Positions 1 to 9,328 are shown, counted from the stretch's first letter. The stretch: DNA of 64,000 bases from Natronococcus roseus (GCF_043677095.1 NZ_JBHLJR010000006.1:1-64000); one strand, 5' to 3'. Numbers and translations are program-made. The notes: generated by a model not told the origin, from the letters alone.

Positions 1-54
1 TTCAGAGAGGCCACCGATATTGGAATGATCGCGGTTCGATTCCGCGAATCGGCG
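1..54 (+). other. 23S-5S rRNA spacer
   Basis: The window opens in the spacer just before 5S rRNA. It contains a small hairpin (TCGCGG and CCGCGA near 30-47). The 23S gene itself lies outside the window. Confidence 0.5.
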
Positions 55-176
55 TTCAGGCGGCCACAGCGGCGGGGTCCCTCCCGTACCCATCCCGAAC
101 ACGGAAGATAAGCCCGCCTGCGTTTCGGGGAGTACTGGAGTGCGCGAGCCTCTGGGAAATCCGATTCGCCGCCACC
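55..176 (+). rRNA. rrf: 5S ribosomal RNA
   Basis: The sequence carries the conserved haloarchaeal 5S core, including CCCATCCCGAACACGGAAGA and GGGGAGTACTGGAGTGCGCG. The ends pair as helix I (GGCGGC near the 5' end with GCCGCC near the 3' end). The length of about 122 nt is normal. It is the last gene of an rRNA operon running in from the left. I see no tRNA-Cys directly behind it, which many haloarchaeal operons have. Confidence 0.95.
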
Positions 177-193
177 ACTCATACTCACCTTTC

Positions 194-223
194 AGCCCGC
201 ACAGCAACCGCTGTGTGGGCTTT
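194..223 (+). terminator. rRNA operon terminator hairpin
   Basis: A 12-bp stem (AGCCCGCACAGC with GCTGTGTGGGCT, one G-U pair) around a 4-nt loop is followed by a short T run, 18 bp after 5S rRNA. Its position suggests termination or processing of the rRNA transcript. Confidence 0.6.
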
Positions 224-323
224 CCATATTTATTGCACACTCGAGTAGAGACCACTGCGGATCAGCAGGAGACCGGAACCCGCCAGCCCGACCTATTTGC
301 TGTCGGACGAGGTACGCTCGAGC

Positions 324-1124
324 GTGACAAACATCGCGATCACCGGTGCGTCCGGAAGCGTCGGCAGGGAGGCGATCGACGCCCTCTCCGAAGCCGAACT
401 GACGCTGTTTTCCCACAGCGAGTCCGAGGATCTCGAGACGACGCCGATCGAGGTCAGCGACCGCGAGGCGGTGTTCGACGCCCTCGAGGGACAGGACGTC
501 GTCGTCCACCTCGCGGCGAATCCCGATCCTAGGGCGGCGTGGGACGAGGTCTCCGGGCCGAACGTCGAGGGAGTCTACAACGTGTTTGCGGCCGCGGTCG
601 AACACGACCTCGAGCGGGTCGTGTTCGCGAGTTCCAACCACGCGGTCAACATGGGAAACACCGTCTCGCCGACGCGCCCGGAGTCGACGAACGGCCAACC
701 CCAGATCGTTCGCCCGACGGACGAGCCGGATCCCGACACGTACTACGGCGTGACGAAGGTCTTTGGCGAAGCGATGGGGCAGTACTACGCGAACCGCCAC
801 GGGCTCGACGTGGTCACCCTCCGAATCGGCTGGCTGCTGACTCGGGACGAACTCAGAGAGGCGGTTGCGAACCGAGACGGGGCCGGCGAGCGATACGCCC
901 GCGCGATGTGGCTCAGTCCGGGCGACTGTCAGCGGGTCATCCACGCGGCGGCGATGCGGACGCTTCCCGAAACGCCGCTGACGGCACACGGCATCTCCGA
1001 TAACAGCGAGCGGTTCCTCTCGCTCTCGGAGACGATGCTCGCTCTCGAGTATCGGCCACAGGACGACGCTGCGGCAGTTCTGGACGACGACGAGGCGTCG
1101 CGGGATGGGCTCGAGAGCGCCTGA
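324..1124 (+). CDS. NAD-dependent SDR, Azf (glucose-6-phosphate dehydrogenase)-like
   Basis: An extended short-chain dehydrogenase of 266 aa. It has an N-terminal Rossmann glycine motif (ITGASGSVG), the SSNHAV segment, the catalytic YYGVTK (Tyr-x3-Lys) and a C-terminal AMWLSPGDC...GISDN block. That block is typical of the haloarchaeal family containing Azf, the NAD-dependent glucose-6-phosphate dehydrogenase of the oxidative pentose phosphate pathway. I chose the GTG at 324 because a TATA-like TATTTG lies about 26-30 bp before it, as in leaderless transcripts. An in-frame TTG at 297 would add nine unlikely residues. Family assignment is firm; the exact substrate is inferred, and another sugar-nucleotide or sugar dehydrogenase is possible. 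Confidence 0.75.
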   Translation: MTNIAITGASGSVGREAIDALSEAELTLFSHSESEDLETTPIEVSDREAVFDALEGQDVVVHLAANPDPRAAWDEVSGPNVEGVYNVFAAAVEHDLERVVFASSNHAVNMGNTVSPTRPESTNGQPQIVRPTDEPDPDTYYGVTKVFGEAMGQYYANRHGLDVVTLRIGWLLTRDELREAVANRDGAGERYARAMWLSPGDCQRVIHAAAMRTLPETPLTAHGISDNSERFLSLSETMLALEYRPQDDAAAVLDDDEASRDGLESA

Positions 1125-1178
1125 CTGCTCGCTCTCGAGACCGAAAGACCGAATACTAGAACGATTCTACGTCGACGT

Positions 1179-1403
1179 ATGTCAACCAAGGTAGCGGAGT
1201 CGACGGGCTACGGACCGAACAGCCAGATGTCGCTGTTCGGATACATCGTCGCGTTGCTCATCGCTCTCGTTCTGCTTCCGCTCTGGCCCGTGTTCGCGCT
1301 CGGCTGGCTCGTCTGGCGGGCCTTTTTCGCCGAAGAGGAAGAACACAGGTTCGAGCAGTGGCGCCGCGACCGCGAACCGCGCCAGCCCCCGAGTGGCTCC
1401 TGA
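1179..1403 (+). CDS. small membrane protein, unknown function
   Basis: A 74-aa protein with a polar N-terminus, a hydrophobic stretch at about residues 19-48 (one long or two short membrane helices) and a charged, Arg/Glu-rich tail that should face the cytoplasm. A TATA-like GAATACTA lies 26 bp before the ATG, which supports a leaderless start. I do not recognise a specific family, and its neighbours give no functional hint. Confidence 0.65.
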   Translation: MSTKVAESTGYGPNSQMSLFGYIVALLIALVLLPLWPVFALGWLVWRAFFAEEEEHRFEQWRRDREPRQPPSGS

Positions 1404-1441
1404 AGGCAATTACTGCCGTACCGAAGCAGCGCCGACCCGTG

Positions 1442-2449
1442 TCAGTCGTCCGAACTCGAGGCCTCGAGTGCCGTCGGCGGTGAGCCGGGAAGCTCGTCCC
1501 GGTCGTGCGAGGCGTCGAACGCGAGATCCGGTCCGCGGGCGACGATTCGGTGCGGGTTCACGTCGGGATGGGTCGTGTAGTAGTGTTCATTGATGTGATC
1601 CATGTCGACGGTGTCGGCGACGCCCGGCGTCTGGTACAGATCGCGCAGGTACGGCCACAGGTTCTCGTAGTCGCGGATCTGGTTGACGTTACACATGAAG
1701 TGCGTGTGGTAGACGTTGTCGAACCGAACCAGCGTCGTGAACATCGCGACGTCGGCCTCGGTCAGTCGGTCGCCCGCGAGGTACCGCTGGTCCTCGAGGA
1801 CGCCGTTCCAGTGCTCGAGCGCCTCGAAGAGATCGTCGATCGCCTCGTCGTAGGGATCCTGCTTGGTCGCAAAGCCGGCCCGGTAAACGCCGTTGTTGAC
1901 GGGTTCGTAGATCTCGTCGATAACGCGGTCGATCTCCTCCCGGTAGCCGTCGGGGTAGAGGTCGACGTCCCGGGAGGCAACCGCGTCGAACTCGGTGTCG
2001 AGCATCCGCATGACCTCCCTTGACTCGTTGTTGACGATGGTGTCCTCCCGCTTGTCCCACAGCACGGGGACCGTCACGCGAGCGGTGACGTCGGGGTCGG
2101 CGCGGACGTACAGCTCGCGGAGGGAGTCTGCGTCGTGGACGTGATCGCGTGTGCAGTCCTCCTTTTCGGGAGTGAACTGCCACCCGTCCTCGCCGCGGTA
2201 CGGGTCGACGACCGAGACCGAGATCGCGTCCTCGAGGCCCTTCAGCGCGCGCGTTACGAGCGTTCGGTGGGCCCACGGACAGGCGTAGGAGACGTAGAGG
2301 TGGTAGCGTCCGGCCTCCGGTTGGAACTCGGCGTCGGGGTCGTCCCGGACCCGGTCCCGGAACGTCGTCTCCTGACGGTCGAAGGAGCCGTCGTCGTCCG
2401 TCGTTTCGTAGGCGTCGGTCCGCCACTCGCCGTCGACGAGCATGTTCAT
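1442..2449 (-). CDS. glutathione S-transferase family protein (glutathionyl-hydroquinone reductase type)
   Basis: A 335-aa protein. The N-terminal thioredoxin-fold half carries the CPWAHRT active-site motif of the Xi-class GST/YqjG/ECM4 family, whose Cys reduces glutathionyl-hydroquinones. The all-alpha C-terminal GST domain includes YLAGDRLTEADV. I use the first ATG of the adjacent MNM pair at 2449. The reading frame stays open upstream only because it lies antisense to the exchanger gene. Haloarchaea are known to use gamma-glutamylcysteine rather than glutathione, so the natural thiol substrate is probably that; this is inference. Confidence 0.85.
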   Translation of the reverse strand: MNMLVDGEWRTDAYETTDDDGSFDRQETTFRDRVRDDPDAEFQPEAGRYHLYVSYACPWAHRTLVTRALKGLEDAISVSVVDPYRGEDGWQFTPEKEDCTRDHVHDADSLRELYVRADPDVTARVTVPVLWDKREDTIVNNESREVMRMLDTEFDAVASRDVDLYPDGYREEIDRVIDEIYEPVNNGVYRAGFATKQDPYDEAIDDLFEALEHWNGVLEDQRYLAGDRLTEADVAMFTTLVRFDNVYHTHFMCNVNQIRDYENLWPYLRDLYQTPGVADTVDMDHINEHYYTTHPDVNPHRIVARGPDLAFDASHDRDELPGSPPTALEASSSDD

Positions 2450-2496
2450 ACCCGTCGTACGTCTCGAGGGTACAAAGGCTCGCGCTGACGTCGATG

Positions 2497-3483
2497 TCAC
2501 CCGGACGGCCAGCCGATGGCGCTCGCGAGCCAGTAGCCGGCTGCGACGGCGAGCAAGACCGCGCCCTCGGGTCGGGTCAGCCGTCTGCCGGTCACCAACA
2601 CGACCGTCGTGACCGCGGTGATCGCACCGAGCCAGACGAGGCTGGCGGGTACCGCGGGATCGACAGTCAACGGTCGAATCGTCGCCGCGACGCCGAGAAC
2701 CCCGAGGAGGTTGAACACGTTCGAACCGATGACGTTCCCGGCCGCTATCGCGACGGCGTTTCGACGCGCGGCGACGATCGACGTTACGAGCTCCGGGACG
2801 GACGTGCCAGCGGCGACGACGGTGACGCCGATCGCCCACTCGGAGACGCCGACGGCGAGTCCGAGCGTCGTCGCCGAATCGACCAGCAGGTGACCGCCGC
2901 CGACTACCAGCGCGAGTCCGACGAGGAGCCGTCCCGCATCCGGTCCGAGTCGAATTACCGGTTCAGTAGCCTCGAGTCCGTTCTCCTCCGCTGATTCGGG
3001 GGACACCCGGCCGGTATCGTCGGCTTCCCGACGCGCGACGATGCCGAGCGCGACGAGGTACCCCGCCAGGAGTGAGACGAGAACGAGACCTTCGGGTCGC
3101 GAAACGACCCGATTCGCGAGAACGACCGTTGCGACCGCCGTGGCGACAGCCATCGCGACGGCGTCCCGACGGAGCATCGTCTCGGTCGCTCGAAACGGGG
3201 CGAGCAGGGCGACAGCGCCCAGTACGACGCCGAGGTTGAACACGTTCGAACCGACGACGTTGCCGACGGAAACGTCGCCGCTGCCCTCGAGGGCAGCGGC
3301 GATCGAGACGGCGAACTCCGGTGCGGACGTCCCGAACGCGACGACCGTGAGGCCGATCACGAGCGGCGAGATCCCGGCCGCGCTCGCGATATCCGAGGCT
3401 GCGTCGACGAGCCAGCGCGCACCGATCCAGAGTCCGAGTACCGCGACGGACAGGACGACGACGGTCTCGACGGACACCGACAC
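2497..3483 (-). CDS. sodium/calcium exchanger family (CaCA) membrane protein
   Basis: About 328 aa with some ten membrane helices and the two inverted alpha-repeats of the CaCA superfamily: GTSAPEFAVSI followed by GNVVGSNVFNLG, and GTSVPELVTSI followed by GNVIGSNVFNLLG. The acidic residue in each PE pair is the cation ligand. It probably exchanges Ca2+ (or K+) for Na+ or H+, like YrbG. I prefer the GTG at 3483 because a TATA-like CTTTTGT lies about 26 bp upstream; an in-frame TTG at 3510 would lie inside that box. It is divergent from the NhaC gene. Confidence 0.85.
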   Translation of the reverse strand: MSVSVETVVVLSVAVLGLWIGARWLVDAASDIASAAGISPLVIGLTVVAFGTSAPEFAVSIAAALEGSGDVSVGNVVGSNVFNLGVVLGAVALLAPFRATETMLRRDAVAMAVATAVATVVLANRVVSRPEGLVLVSLLAGYLVALGIVARREADDTGRVSPESAEENGLEATEPVIRLGPDAGRLLVGLALVVGGGHLLVDSATTLGLAVGVSEWAIGVTVVAAGTSVPELVTSIVAARRNAVAIAAGNVIGSNVFNLLGVLGVAATIRPLTVDPAVPASLVWLGAITAVTTVVLVTGRRLTRPEGAVLLAVAAGYWLASAIGWPSG

Positions 3484-3593
3484 GTCAGCCCTCTCTCGAG
3501 GAGAGAACAAAAGTGTACAGCAACGGGTAGCGTTCGGTCAGTATTTGGTAACATTTATCCGCCAGAGTTGGGATACTACCGTCGTGTGTTACG

Positions 3594-5165
3594 ATGAGTA
3601 CTGAGAACGGCGGACCGGGTGAGTCCGACCCGAGCGAGTCGTTCACCCAGGGTACCGAAGACGACGAGCCGCGGATCTCGTTCTACGGCGGACGGGGGAT
3701 GAGCGCGTTCCCGATCGCCTTTTTCATCCTCTGGGCGGTCGCTCAGACGGCCCTCTGGCGGATCTCCGATACGGGCGGGCTGGTCGTCGGGATCCTGCTC
3801 GGGCTGATCTTTGGAATGTTCTTCGTCCGCGGGAGCTGGAAAACGTACGCGAACACCATCTTCGAGGGGATGACTCAACCGGTCGCGGTGACGGCGATCG
3901 TCGCCTGGATCTGGGCCGGTATGTTCGCCGAGCTGTTACAGGACGGTGGCTTCGTTGACGGCCTGGTCTGGCTGGCCGACGTCGGCGGGATCGGCGCGAC
4001 GCTGTTTCCGGCAGCGACGTTCGTCCTCGCGGCGCTGTTTACGACGGGGATCGGGACCGGGTACGGCTCCGCGATCGCGTTCGTCACGCTGTTTTTCCCT
4101 GCGGGGCTTCTTCTCGGGGCGAACCCGATCTTGCTGTTCGGCGCGATCCTCTCAGGGTCGATCTTCGGCGACAACCTCGCACCCGTAAGCGACACGACGA
4201 TCGTCAGCGCCGTCACCCAGGATGCCGATATCGGGGGCGTCGTCGCTTCCCGCTTCAAGTACGTGATCATCGCTGCGGTCATCGCGTTCGTCGGCTACCT
4301 CGTCGCCGGCCAGTTCATGGGCGGGCTCGAGATCGGCGGCGACGCCCAGGAACTGCTCGTTGCGGAGAGCGAACCGATCGGCCTGATCCACCTCGTCTCG
4401 ATGGGCGTCGTCATCGGCGCCGCGGTCGCGGGTCGACACATCGTCGAGGCGATCTCGTGGGGGATCGTCGTCGCCGCCGTCTCGGGGCTCACGCTCGGAC
4501 TGCTCTCGCTCGGAGATATCGTCATGTTCAACGCACCCGAGGACGCCCCGCTCGCCGAGCCCCTCGAGTTCCTCCCGATTCTGACGATCGTCGAGGATCC
4601 CGACGCGGTCAACGTCGACGGCAGCCTGATCAACGGCGCGGCGGGCTTCTTCGAACTCGCAATCCTCGTCCTGTTGATCATCGCCGCGGCCCAGATCATG
4701 ATCCGCGGGGGCGCCTTCCAGGCGATTCTCGACTGGTCGATCGAGAACCTCGCGACGAACGTCCGCAACGCCGAACTCACGATGGTCGGTTCCGCGGCGC
4801 TGATCAACGCCGTCATCACGATCAACACGGCCGCGGAGGTCGCGATCGGCCCGTACATCTCGAAGATCGGCGAACGGTTCAACCTGAACGGCTACCGTCG
4901 GGCGAACATCCTGGACGCCCAGACCGCGGCGCTGGGGTACATCTTCCCGTGGTCGGGCGGCGTTCTCGCCGGATTTACGGCGATGCAGGACCTCCCCGGG
5001 GAGTACGACTGGCTGACGGCCGACATGCTCGCGACGCCGATCGAGGTCGTCCCGTTTGTCTTCCAGGGCTGGCTGCTGGTCGCCGTCTTCGTGGTCGCGG
5101 CGATCACCGGCTTCGGTCGCGAGTACGTTATCGACCGCGAAAGCGAGGAGGTGGCACGACTATGA
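3594..5165 (+). CDS. nhaC: Na+/H+ antiporter, NhaC family
   Basis: 523 aa with about 11-12 membrane helices after a polar 30-residue N-terminus. It contains GTGYGSAIAF and the NhaC/ArsB-like signature FGDNLAPVSDTT, which carries conserved acidic and Ser/Thr residues, and ends with a hydrophobic helix and short polar tail. It should expel Na+ in exchange for protons. The downstream TRAM-like gene overlaps its stop by 4 bp (ATGA), so the two are co-translated. A TATA-like AACATTTATC near 3548 suggests a short leader. Confidence 0.88.
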   Translation: MSTENGGPGESDPSESFTQGTEDDEPRISFYGGRGMSAFPIAFFILWAVAQTALWRISDTGGLVVGILLGLIFGMFFVRGSWKTYANTIFEGMTQPVAVTAIVAWIWAGMFAELLQDGGFVDGLVWLADVGGIGATLFPAATFVLAALFTTGIGTGYGSAIAFVTLFFPAGLLLGANPILLFGAILSGSIFGDNLAPVSDTTIVSAVTQDADIGGVVASRFKYVIIAAVIAFVGYLVAGQFMGGLEIGGDAQELLVAESEPIGLIHLVSMGVVIGAAVAGRHIVEAISWGIVVAAVSGLTLGLLSLGDIVMFNAPEDAPLAEPLEFLPILTIVEDPDAVNVDGSLINGAAGFFELAILVLLIIAAAQIMIRGGAFQAILDWSIENLATNVRNAELTMVGSAALINAVITINTAAEVAIGPYISKIGERFNLNGYRRANILDAQTAALGYIFPWSGGVLAGFTAMQDLPGEYDWLTADMLATPIEVVPFVFQGWLLVAVFVVAAITGFGREYVIDRESEEVARL

Positions 5166-5437
5166 GTTTCCTGAAAAAGTATCTCAAGGGCTGGCGGTTC
5201 CGCGAGACGAGCCCGTCGCTCGAGGTAGGCGACGTGGTCGACGTCTTCGTGGCGGAGTCGAACGGTGCGACCGAAGGACACGTCTACATCGGCGACACGC
5301 ATCTGATCGTCGAGGGTGCGGGGCCGGAAACGGTCGAGAAACAGGTTCGCGTTCGAGTAACCGAGTTCGACGGAACGACGGCGACGGGACGCGGGGAGTT
5401 CCTCGAGGTCGTCGGCGAGAGTTCCTACACCAGCTAA
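5162..5437 (+). CDS. small TRAM-like (OB-fold) protein
   Basis: 91 aa. Residues 19-85 form a beta-rich TRAM-like module (VGDVVDVFVAE, GHVYIGDTHLIVEGAG, VRVRVTEFDGTTATGRGEF). TRAM domains bind RNA in other proteins. The N-terminal MSFLKKYLKGWRF is basic and amphipathic. The ATG overlaps the antiporter stop (ATGA). Why an RNA-binding-type module is coupled to an antiporter is unknown. Confidence 0.7.
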   Translation: MSFLKKYLKGWRFRETSPSLEVGDVVDVFVAESNGATEGHVYIGDTHLIVEGAGPETVEKQVRVRVTEFDGTTATGRGEFLEVVGESSYTS

Positions 5438-5488
5438 CCCCGCGGAACGCGCTTTTAAGTAGTCCTGGCGAACAGTCGAGCACGTGCC

Positions 5489-6523
5489 ATGGACGACGGG
5501 GACCGTCACCGACAGAGCCGACTCGTGACCGACGACGACGGGACGTTCGACGCCGAGCGTGCCCAGGAGGAGTCGCTGCCGATCGAAGACGGTGAGGTAA
5601 TCGACACCGACGAGCTCGCCGATCACCAGCGCTACGTCGAGGGGCGGGGCGTCTACGACGAGCGAAACCGGGTCAACGACCTCACCGGCAGGGAGTGGAA
5701 GTACGCGACGAAGTCGGTCATCGACGAGGGGTATCCACCGGACGTCCAGCACGACCTGCGCAGCGAGCACGGCGGCCAGAAACCGCCGCGGCTCTGTGCT
5801 GAGCTGATCGACCGGTTCAGCAAGACCGGCGACACCGTCCTCGATCCCTTCGCCGGCGTCGGCGGCACCCTGCTGGGAGCGAGCTTCTGCGAACACGAGG
5901 GGACCGGGCTCCGCGAGGCAATCGGGTTCGAACGCAACGAGCGCTGGGTCGACCTCTACGCGGAGGTCCTCGAGCGCGAGAACGAGGAGCGACGGGCCCG
6001 CGGGGTGCCGCCGCTGGCCGAACAGGAGCTGCAGTGTGGTGACTGTGCCGACCTGATCGACGGAATCGAGGATGACAGCGTCGACCTGCTGCTTACCGAC
6101 GTCCCTTACTGGCACATGGACGAACTCGAGCAGACGCGAAACGAGCACGAGACTCGCGAGAGCAAGTTGGGAGCGTTCGACGGCGACGAGGAGGAGGCCG
6201 ACACGAGCGCGAACGGCGACGGCTCCGGAACGAAGGCGGAGTGGCTCGAGGACATGGCCGCCAAGTTCGATCGGTTCGCCGGCGCGGTCACGCCGGAGGG
6301 ACACGTCGTCGTCTTCATCGGCGACATGTACCGCGAACAGTCCTACGAGTTCCTCTCGGCGGAGCTGGCGCGAGCGATCGAATCGACGGCGCCGCTGACG
6401 CTCGCTGCCAACCTCGTCTGGTACGATCCCACGAAGGACCTGCACGTCTACGGCTACCCGTTCTCCTTTGTCCCCTCGATGGTTCACCAGAACGTGCTCG
6501 TCTTCCGCCTCGAAGACGAGTAG
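5489..6523 (+). CDS. DNA N4-cytosine/N6-adenine methyltransferase, orphan
   Basis: 344 aa. An N-terminal charged region is followed by an S-adenosylmethionine-binding motif I (LDPFAGVGGT, residues 118-127) and then the catalytic motif IV TDVPYW (203-208), a variant of the D/N-P-P-Y/W motif. That order (I before IV) fits the alpha or gamma classes. No endonuclease gene lies nearby, so it looks like an orphan modification enzyme. It could be the conserved haloarchaeal CTAG methyltransferase, but I cannot read specificity from sequence. A TATA-like CTTTTAAGT at 5452 drives it. Confidence 0.82.
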   Translation: MDDGDRHRQSRLVTDDDGTFDAERAQEESLPIEDGEVIDTDELADHQRYVEGRGVYDERNRVNDLTGREWKYATKSVIDEGYPPDVQHDLRSEHGGQKPPRLCAELIDRFSKTGDTVLDPFAGVGGTLLGASFCEHEGTGLREAIGFERNERWVDLYAEVLERENEERRARGVPPLAEQELQCGDCADLIDGIEDDSVDLLLTDVPYWHMDELEQTRNEHETRESKLGAFDGDEEEADTSANGDGSGTKAEWLEDMAAKFDRFAGAVTPEGHVVVFIGDMYREQSYEFLSAELARAIESTAPLTLAANLVWYDPTKDLHVYGYPFSFVPSMVHQNVLVFRLEDE

Positions 6524-6649
6524 CGTCAGCCGGCCGTCTGACGTGGTTTTATTGGTCGGAGCGTGGACGGATACGACGGACGCGCCGAACGATACCCCAT
6601 CCCATCTCGACTGCGCGTCCACGGCTCTCTGCGCCGCCCGGTTTTTTGT

Positions 6650-7312
6650 TCAGGCCGACGCCGGTAGCAGCGCCGCTTGAAGCTCGTCTATTCGTTCGGT
6701 TTCCGCGACGACGGCGACCTCGTCGCCGACGGCGAGTTCGGTTCCCGGGAGCGGGATCGTCAGCGCCTCGCGAGCGCGGCCGTGGGCGTAGATCCGGGCC
6801 GACTCCGGAAGCTCGAGTTCGCTCATCCGCTTGCCGACCGCGGGGGATCCCTCCTGAATCTCGAGGACGGTCATCTGGAGGTTCGCCGCCAGGTCGGCGA
6901 CGACGTTGAAGTCCCCCCCGAGCATGGCCGTCTTCGCACCTGCCGCACCGAGGCGCTCGGGGTAGACGATGTCGTCGACGTCCTCGGCGTAGCGCTCGTA
7001 GATCTCCTCCCGGTAGTCCTCGTCGATGCGCAACACGGTCCGACAGCCGTGGTGGTTTCCGACCATACAGGCCGCGAAGTTGACGTTGAGATCCGGCGTG
7101 AAGGCGCCGATAGCGTCCGCCTCGTCGACCCCTGCCTCGAGCAGTACGTCCTCGTCGGCACCGTCGCCTTCGACGGTGTCGAACCCGTTGTTGGCCGCTC
7201 GTTCGACCCGATCGGGATCGTCGTCGACGACGACGAGGTCGTGGCCCTCCTCGTGTAGAATGCGCGCGGTGTGCGAGCCGACTCGACCGTACCCCACGAT
7301 GACAAACCTCAT
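6650..7312 (-). CDS. TrkA-like NAD-binding regulatory protein (RCK domain)
   Basis: 220 aa. An RCK_N Rossmann domain at residues 1-130 starts with the glycine motif IVGYGRVGSHTA and has an acidic VVVDDDPDR strand end. A TrkA_C domain covers about residues 140-218. Such proteins gate potassium channels or Trk/Ktr transporters in response to nucleotides. No membrane pore gene is adjacent, so its partner lies elsewhere. I chose MRFVIVGYG at 7312, since the glycine motif normally starts within ten residues of the N-terminus; the frame is open for 25 more codons. Confidence 0.85.
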   Translation of the reverse strand: MRFVIVGYGRVGSHTARILHEEGHDLVVVDDDPDRVERAANNGFDTVEGDGADEDVLLEAGVDEADAIGAFTPDLNVNFAACMVGNHHGCRTVLRIDEDYREEIYERYAEDVDDIVYPERLGAAGAKTAMLGGDFNVVADLAANLQMTVLEIQEGSPAVGKRMSELELPESARIYAHGRAREALTIPLPGTELAVGDEVAVVAETERIDELQAALLPASA

Positions 7313-7485
7313 GGTAACCGGATACGATCCCAGGGACCAAATACGTTCGTTCGGAGTCATCGCGACGATTCGTTTCGGATCTCTCATCCGAGCATCAGAA
7401 ATGTATACACGGACGTGTACTGGTTGAGGTGAATCTAAAGACGTGAACTTTAACTAATCCGTCTGGGTATGCCTGAACATCCAAC

Positions 7486-8967
7486 ATGGGGGCTTTCGAT
7501 CGTATCGGCGCGTACTTCGGGTTCGACGAGCACGACACCGACTTGCGGACGGAGCTGATCGCCGGCGTCACGACGTTCCTGGCGATGGCGTACATCATCG
7601 TCGTCAATCCGACGATCCTCAGCCAGGCGATCCTCTGGGATCACGAGGCCGGCGAGTTCCAGAGCGAAACGACGATCAACGGCACGGTCTACGGCCAGGG
7701 CGACGTCATCCAGATGCTCGCCGTCGTCACGATCCTCGCGTCGATCGCTGCGATACTCGTGATGGCGTTCTACGCCAACCGGCCGTTCGGACTCGCCCCG
7801 GGGATGGGACTGAACGCGTTCTTCACCTTTACCGTCGTCGTCATCCTCGGCGTTCCGTGGCAACTCGCGCTGGCGGCCGTCTTCGTCGAGGGCATCATCT
7901 TCATCGCGCTGACGGCTGTCGGCGCACGGCGGTACATCATCGAGCTGTTTCCGGAACCCGTCAAGTTCTCCGTCGGCGCCGGGATCGGCGTCTTCCTGCT
8001 CTTTCTCGGCTTGCAGGAGATCGAACTCGTGGTGCCGTACGACGCGACGCTGGTCACGCTCGGCAACGTCCTCGAGAGCCCGGTCGCCGCGCTCTCGCTC
8101 GCGGGCCTGGTTCTGACGCTGTTGCTCTACGCCAGAGGGCTGCGTGGCTCGATCATCATCGGAATCGTGACGACGGCGGTCGCCGGCTGGGCGTTGACGC
8201 TCGCCGGCGTCGTCGGTCCCGACGTCCTCACCCCGGAGGGATCGTACGACGAGGTGACGAACGAGGGACTCGGCTCGATGATCGCTTCCGTCCAGTACGA
8301 TTTCACGCCGCTGTTCTGGGGGTTCGTCGACGGCCTGGGAATGATCACCGACGACCCGCTCGTGTTCGCGCTGGTCGTCTTTACGTTCTTCTTCGTCGAC
8401 TTCTTCGACACCGCGGGAACGCTCATCGGCGTCTCCCAGATCGGCGGGTTCCTCGACGAGCAGGGTGATCTGCCCGAGATCGAGAAACCCCTGATGGCCG
8501 ACGCGGTCGGCACCACGTTCGGTGCGATGATCGGTACCTCGACGGTGACGACGTTCATCGAGTCCTCGGCGGGTCTCGAGGAGGGCGGACGAACCGGCTT
8601 TACGGCGCTCGTCGTCGGCGGGCTGTTCGGACTCGCGTTGCTCATCGTGCCGCTGATGCAGGCGATCCCCCAGTATGCAACCTACCTCGCGCTGGTCGTC
8701 GTCGGAATCATCATGCTCCAGGGCGTCACCGATATCGACTGGCAGGATCCCGCGTGGGCGATCAGTGCCGGACTGACGATCACGATCATGCCGCTAACGA
8801 CCTCGATCGCGAACGGGCTGGCCGCCGGGATCATCAGCTACCCCCTGCTCAAGGCGGCGATGGGCGAGCAACGAGACGTGTCGCTCGGCCAGTGGATTCT
8901 GGCGTTCGCGTTCATCGTCTACTTCGTCGTCTACTTCGCCGTCGAGGCCGGCATGGTCGTCTTCTAA
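7486..8967 (+). CDS. NCS2 family purine permease (AzgA/PbuG type)
   Basis: 493 aa with about 12-14 membrane segments. It opens with FGFDEHDTDLRTELIAGVTTFLAMAY and has FANRPFGLAPGMGLNAFF-type and DFFDTAGTLIGV...STVTTFIESSAG segments. These mark the AzgA-like branch of NCS2, which imports adenine, guanine or hypoxanthine with protons. It stands alone with its own TATA-like AACTTTAACTAA at 7446. The purine substrate is inferred from the family. Confidence 0.88.
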   Translation: MGAFDRIGAYFGFDEHDTDLRTELIAGVTTFLAMAYIIVVNPTILSQAILWDHEAGEFQSETTINGTVYGQGDVIQMLAVVTILASIAAILVMAFYANRPFGLAPGMGLNAFFTFTVVVILGVPWQLALAAVFVEGIIFIALTAVGARRYIIELFPEPVKFSVGAGIGVFLLFLGLQEIELVVPYDATLVTLGNVLESPVAALSLAGLVLTLLLYARGLRGSIIIGIVTTAVAGWALTLAGVVGPDVLTPEGSYDEVTNEGLGSMIASVQYDFTPLFWGFVDGLGMITDDPLVFALVVFTFFFVDFFDTAGTLIGVSQIGGFLDEQGDLPEIEKPLMADAVGTTFGAMIGTSTVTTFIESSAGLEEGGRTGFTALVVGGLFGLALLIVPLMQAIPQYATYLALVVVGIIMLQGVTDIDWQDPAWAISAGLTITIMPLTTSIANGLAAGIISYPLLKAAMGEQRDVSLGQWILAFAFIVYFVVYFAVEAGMVVF

Positions 8968-9037
8968 ACGCGTCGCGGGTTCCGGCAACTCGTCGGCCGA
9001 CCGGTGGCCTCTTTGGTGTCTATCGGCTACAACAGGT

Positions 9038-9283
9038 ATGTCCGACATCACGCTGTACGAACTGCCAGGCTGTCCGTTCTGTGCGAAGGTTCGAACCAAA
9101 CTCGACGAACTCGAACTCGACTACGACGTGATCGAGGTTCCCCGATCCCACGAGGACCGCACCGAGGTCGAGCGCGTCAGCGGCCAGACCGGCGTGCCCG
9201 TCATCACCGACGAGAGCCAGGGTGTCGAAGGAATGGACGAGAGCGGCGACATCGTCGAGTATCTCGAGGAGACGTACGCCTGA
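9038..9283 (+). CDS. glutaredoxin-like protein
   Basis: 81 aa with a thioredoxin fold, the active site CPFC at residues 12-15 near the N-terminus, and the cis-proline TGVPVIT loop. It should reduce disulfides or mixed thiol disulfides in the cytoplasm. It lies next to the rhodanese-MBL gene on the other strand, another low-molecular-weight thiol enzyme. Confidence 0.88.
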   Translation: MSDITLYELPGCPFCAKVRTKLDELELDYDVIEVPRSHEDRTEVERVSGQTGVPVITDESQGVEGMDESGDIVEYLEETYA

Positions 9284-9328
9284 TCGGTCGCTCGGTTCGA
9301 TTTCCGTCTCCGGAGTCGAAGCGCGCCG

